Source: Candidatus Cloacimonadota bacterium
GTDB lineage: Bacteria > Cloacimonadota > Cloacimonadia > Cloacimonadales > Cloacimonadaceae
Assembly (NCBI GenBank): GCA_028703735.1
Contig: JAQVMI010000077.1
Location: 1-7,883, forward strand
DNA: 7,883 nucleotides
Reading direction: 5' to 3'
Both the position numbers and the translations under genes were made by a program. Below are positions 5,787 to 7,883 of the stretch, piece after piece. The notes beneath the pieces were generated by a model. The model was not told the origin of the DNA. It saw nothing but the letters and a program-made list of their open reading frames with translations, and made no database searches. Numbering within the stretch: the stretch's first letter is position 1; the number at the start of each line of letters is the position of its first letter.

Positions 5787-7883
5787 ATGAAGAAACTAAT
5801 TATCTTGTTGATAATCCTCCTTCTTTGCCAGTTTGCCTTCGCCATAATCGATAACAAAAGCTATGTAAATGCTCTGCAATATTACGAAATGGGCAATTAT
5901 ATAGCGACTAAGAATTCTCTGGACTTAATAGAAGCTCCAGATAATCAAAGCCCGGAGTTCGCACTTTTACGCGGAAAGGTATTTTTGGCAACGGGAGACT
6001 TCAAACAGGCTCACCTCTGGCTGGCTGAATATGGGAAATATTCCCTTGGTTCAGAAGCATTAGCCAGAGAAGATCTTCTTAACATGATCTATGAAGCGAG
6101 TTTATATCAAGAACAATCTCCCATAGCGGTTGCTTTGGGGAAATTAAAAGGTAATATAAATTCCAGCGATCCGGAATATGCACCAGTTATTACTCCTGAT
6201 GGCAGAGGAATGTATTACAGCTCTTTACGGCGGGATGTTTTCGAACAAGAAAACATCTTTTATTCCACGATGTCCAATAACGTATGGCAAGAGCCTACAA
6301 CAGTGCAAGCACTGTGCACCGATAAAAACGAATCAGTAGGTTCGATATCGGTGGATGGGCAAACCGCTTATCTGTTTGGCTTCTATCAGAATAACAACAC
6401 CAATGGCGATATTTACAAGAGCATCCTTAGCAATGATCGCTGGACAAAACCTGCTATTATTGCAGAAGTATCCAGTCCGTTCTACGATTTACAGCCTTTT
6501 GTCTGGAAAGATCAAGTAATGTTCTTAACCAGTAATCGCCAGGGTAACAACGATAACTATGATCTCTTTGTTTCCGAGTTTGTAGGCGGGTATTGGACAC
6601 AGCCCGTTAGCCTGGGTGAGGCGATAAACACTCCTTACGATGAACAATCTCCCTTCCTAAGCGATGATGGCAAGTATCTTTATTTTGCTTCTCGCGGATT
6701 CAGTAGTTTTGGTGGAAATGATATCTTTGTTGCAGAAAGGATTGGAAAATCCTGGACAGAGTGGTCAACTCCTCAAAACATGGGTCCCATCATCAATTCC
6801 GTGAAAGACGATCGGTACTTTTATATCTCTCCAGATAATCAAATAGCCTATCTTACTTCAAACCGGGGTGGTGGTATGGGTCAGGAAGATATATACTTTA
6901 TCGATCTTGGCTTATTGCAGCTTGTAAAGGAAAAAATTGCTATGGCAAACGCTCCCAAGGGTGAGGATGGTGTTATTATTGATGCCACTCCGAATAACTT
7001 GGGTGACGTCCTGAAAATCAGTGGTGTGGTTGTGGATGAAAACAACCGTCCTGTTAAAACTGATATTGTATGGACTTATGTGTTCTACGATTCGGTATAT
7101 ATGCGTGTGATCCCTACTGATGAGATGGGTTTGTTCAGCTTTCATCTACCAATTACTGCAAACGGCATTGCCTACGAAATTGACGCTCCCGGATACAGGA
7201 AAACTGAAGGATCCATAGAGGTTCCTCCAGATAAAAACGAAGTGTTCGTAAACATCACCTGTGTAACAGATCCTGCATCTACTACTGGCGGCAACATTGC
7301 CTTGAACGGTAAGGTTCTGGATGAAAACAATAAGCCTGTGGAATGCATTATTCGTTGGGCTTATGTTTATAATGGTGAATTGAACGAAGTGTTAGTGGAA
7401 ACCGGTAAGGATGGATCCTTCAAGCTATACATCCCCAAAGTTACCAAAGTTAAATACAAAATTGAAGAACCCAAATATGCTGTTCGCGAAGAGATTTTAA
7501 CCCTTCCCGAAGGCATCGATAGCTATAGTGTAATCATTCGTCTTGTTTCCCTGGGTAACGATATCGTCCTTAGCGGAAAAGTTACAGACGAAAACGATGC
7601 CCCCTTGGTTGCAGACGTGTTTTGGGTTTATAGTAAAAACAACGAAACCGTGGAATACCGTGTTCTTTCCAATGTGGATGGCTCCTATACTGTTACATTG
7701 CCTCGTTTGGCAAGAATCAGCTATAAAGTAGCCAAACCTAACTACATGCAAATCTCTGGTGATCTGGATGTTCCAGGAAATCAGAGGGAAGTTACTAAAG
7801 ATTTCCGTTTGGTAAAACTGGCAGAAGAAACAGTGTTCCAGCTTGAAAACGTGCAGTTCGAATTTGCCAAGGCAATTCTTACC
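5787..7883 (+). CDS. PorE-like multidomain periplasmic protein: TPR, PD40 propeller, triple CRD, OmpA-like domain (3' partial)
   Basis: The frame stays open for 699 codons to the window edge. It begins with a signal peptide (M-K-K-L then Ile/Leu-rich, ending F-A-F-A at residue 19). Residues about 22-105 look like TPR helices (A-L-Q-Y-Y-E-M-G-N-Y; L-A-T-G-D-F-K-Q-A). Five PD40-type blades start near residues 126, 179, 229, 281 and 337, with P-D-G, D-D-G or P-D-N turns, L-T-S-N-R or F-A-S-R strands, D-[IL]-[FY] ends and W-x-x-P linkers between blades. Three carboxypeptidase-regulatory-like domains begin at 409, 504 and 593. The last visible residues, V-F-Q-L-E-N-V-Q-F-E-F-A-K-A-I-L, are the first strand of an OmpA-type peptidoglycan-binding domain. 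This order is that of P. gingivalis PorE, a T9SS component, except that PorE has one regulatory-like domain. By inference it anchors an envelope complex to peptidoglycan. A generic OmpA/PD40 protein unrelated to T9SS remains possible. Confidence 0.88.
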   Translation, partial: MKKLIILLIILLLCQFAFAIIDNKSYVNALQYYEMGNYIATKNSLDLIEAPDNQSPEFALLRGKVFLATGDFKQAHLWLAEYGKYSLGSEALAREDLLNMIYEASLYQEQSPIAVALGKLKGNINSSDPEYAPVITPDGRGMYYSSLRRDVFEQENIFYSTMSNNVWQEPTTVQALCTDKNESVGSISVDGQTAYLFGFYQNNNTNGDIYKSILSNDRWTKPAIIAEVSSPFYDLQPFVWKDQVMFLTSNRQGNNDNYDLFVSEFVGGYWTQPVSLGEAINTPYDEQSPFLSDDGKYLYFASRGFSSFGGNDIFVAERIGKSWTEWSTPQNMGPIINSVKDDRYFYISPDNQIAYLTSNRGGGMGQEDIYFIDLGLLQLVKEKIAMANAPKGEDGVIIDATPNNLGDVLKISGVVVDENNRPVKTDIVWTYVFYDSVYMRVIPTDEMGLFSFHLPITANGIAYEIDAPGYRKTEGSIEVPPDKNEVFVNITCVTDPASTTGGNIALNGKVLDENNKPVECIIRWAYVYNGELNEVLVETGKDGSFKLYIPKVTKVKYKIEEPKYAVREEILTLPEGIDSYSVIIRLVSLGNDIVLSGKVTDENDAPLVADVFWVYSKNNETVEYRVLSNVDGSYTVTLPRLARISYKVAKPNYMQISGDLDVPGNQREVTKDFRLVKLAEETVFQLENVQFEFAKAILT
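7011..7820 (+). repeat. Three tandem carboxypeptidase-regulatory-like (CRD) repeats
   Basis: Within the PorE-like gene, three units start at 7011, 7296 and 7563, a period of about 95 then 89 residues. Each opens with [IL]-x-[IL]-[SN]-G-[KV]-V-x-D-E-N-[ND]-x-P, followed by a strand ending in W-x-Y-V or W-V-Y, then D-[EGV]-x-G-x-[FY] and an edge strand. This is the pattern of the transthyretin-like carboxypeptidase-regulatory fold. The W-x-Y pattern after the D-E-N-x-x-P turn is shared by all three (IVWTYV, IIRWAYV, VFWVYS), showing that they arose by internal duplication rather than by recruitment of unrelated domains. Confidence 0.85.

Noticed and set aside
7543..7731. A 62-codon + strand frame inside the PorE-like gene, and similar + frames at 976-1203 and 1597-1779
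   Set aside because: They are out-of-frame with continuous, family-consistent coding sequence and show no independent ribosome site or domain.

Overview
The window holds three genes on the + strand, closely spaced and all coding for exported envelope proteins: the 3' end of a very large surface or secreted protein (3-4670), a complete PorV/PorQ-type outer-membrane beta-barrel protein (4726-5682), and the 5' part of a PorE-like periplasmic protein that runs off the right edge just as its OmpA-type domain begins (5787-7883). No gene on the - strand is supported; every reverse-strand reading frame lies antisense to one of these three. I see no RNA gene, mobile element or CRISPR array.

The organism is most likely a Gram-negative bacterium of the Bacteroidota/FCB superphylum or a relative. 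All three families belong to the type IX secretion system (T9SS) world of that group. The mid-range GC (by eye), the mixed FlgD-Ig/T9SS-type C-terminal tail and the arrays of bacterial Ig-like domains would fit Cloacimonadota or a similar uncultured lineage. The phylum is an inference, because there is no rRNA or other marker in the window.

Region by region: the first gene is a Thr/Asn-rich, cysteine-free adhesin-like protein built of Ig-like beta-sandwich modules. It includes three tandem copies of a two-part module (2280-4346) and ends in a YPNP...GTY...KIVKI tail typical of T9SS sorting domains. A 55-base gap follows, with a strong GC-rich hairpin overlapping a second hairpin that would cover the ribosome binding site of the next gene. 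The PorV/Q-like gene then encodes a 318-residue barrel with signal peptide and C-terminal Phe. A 104-base gap with a perfect 10-bp hairpin and a good Shine-Dalgarno precedes the third gene, whose order of domains is signal peptide, TPR-like helices, five PD40 propeller blades, three tandem carboxypeptidase-regulatory-like domains, then the first strand of an OmpA-like domain.

How they may work together (inference): in Porphyromonas gingivalis, PorV shuttles cargo by its C-terminal sorting domain and PorE (TPR, propeller, CRD, OmpA domain) ties the secretion machinery to peptidoglycan. A cargo gene, a PorV-family gene and a PorE-like gene in a row look like a dedicated cargo, carrier and periplasmic anchor set.
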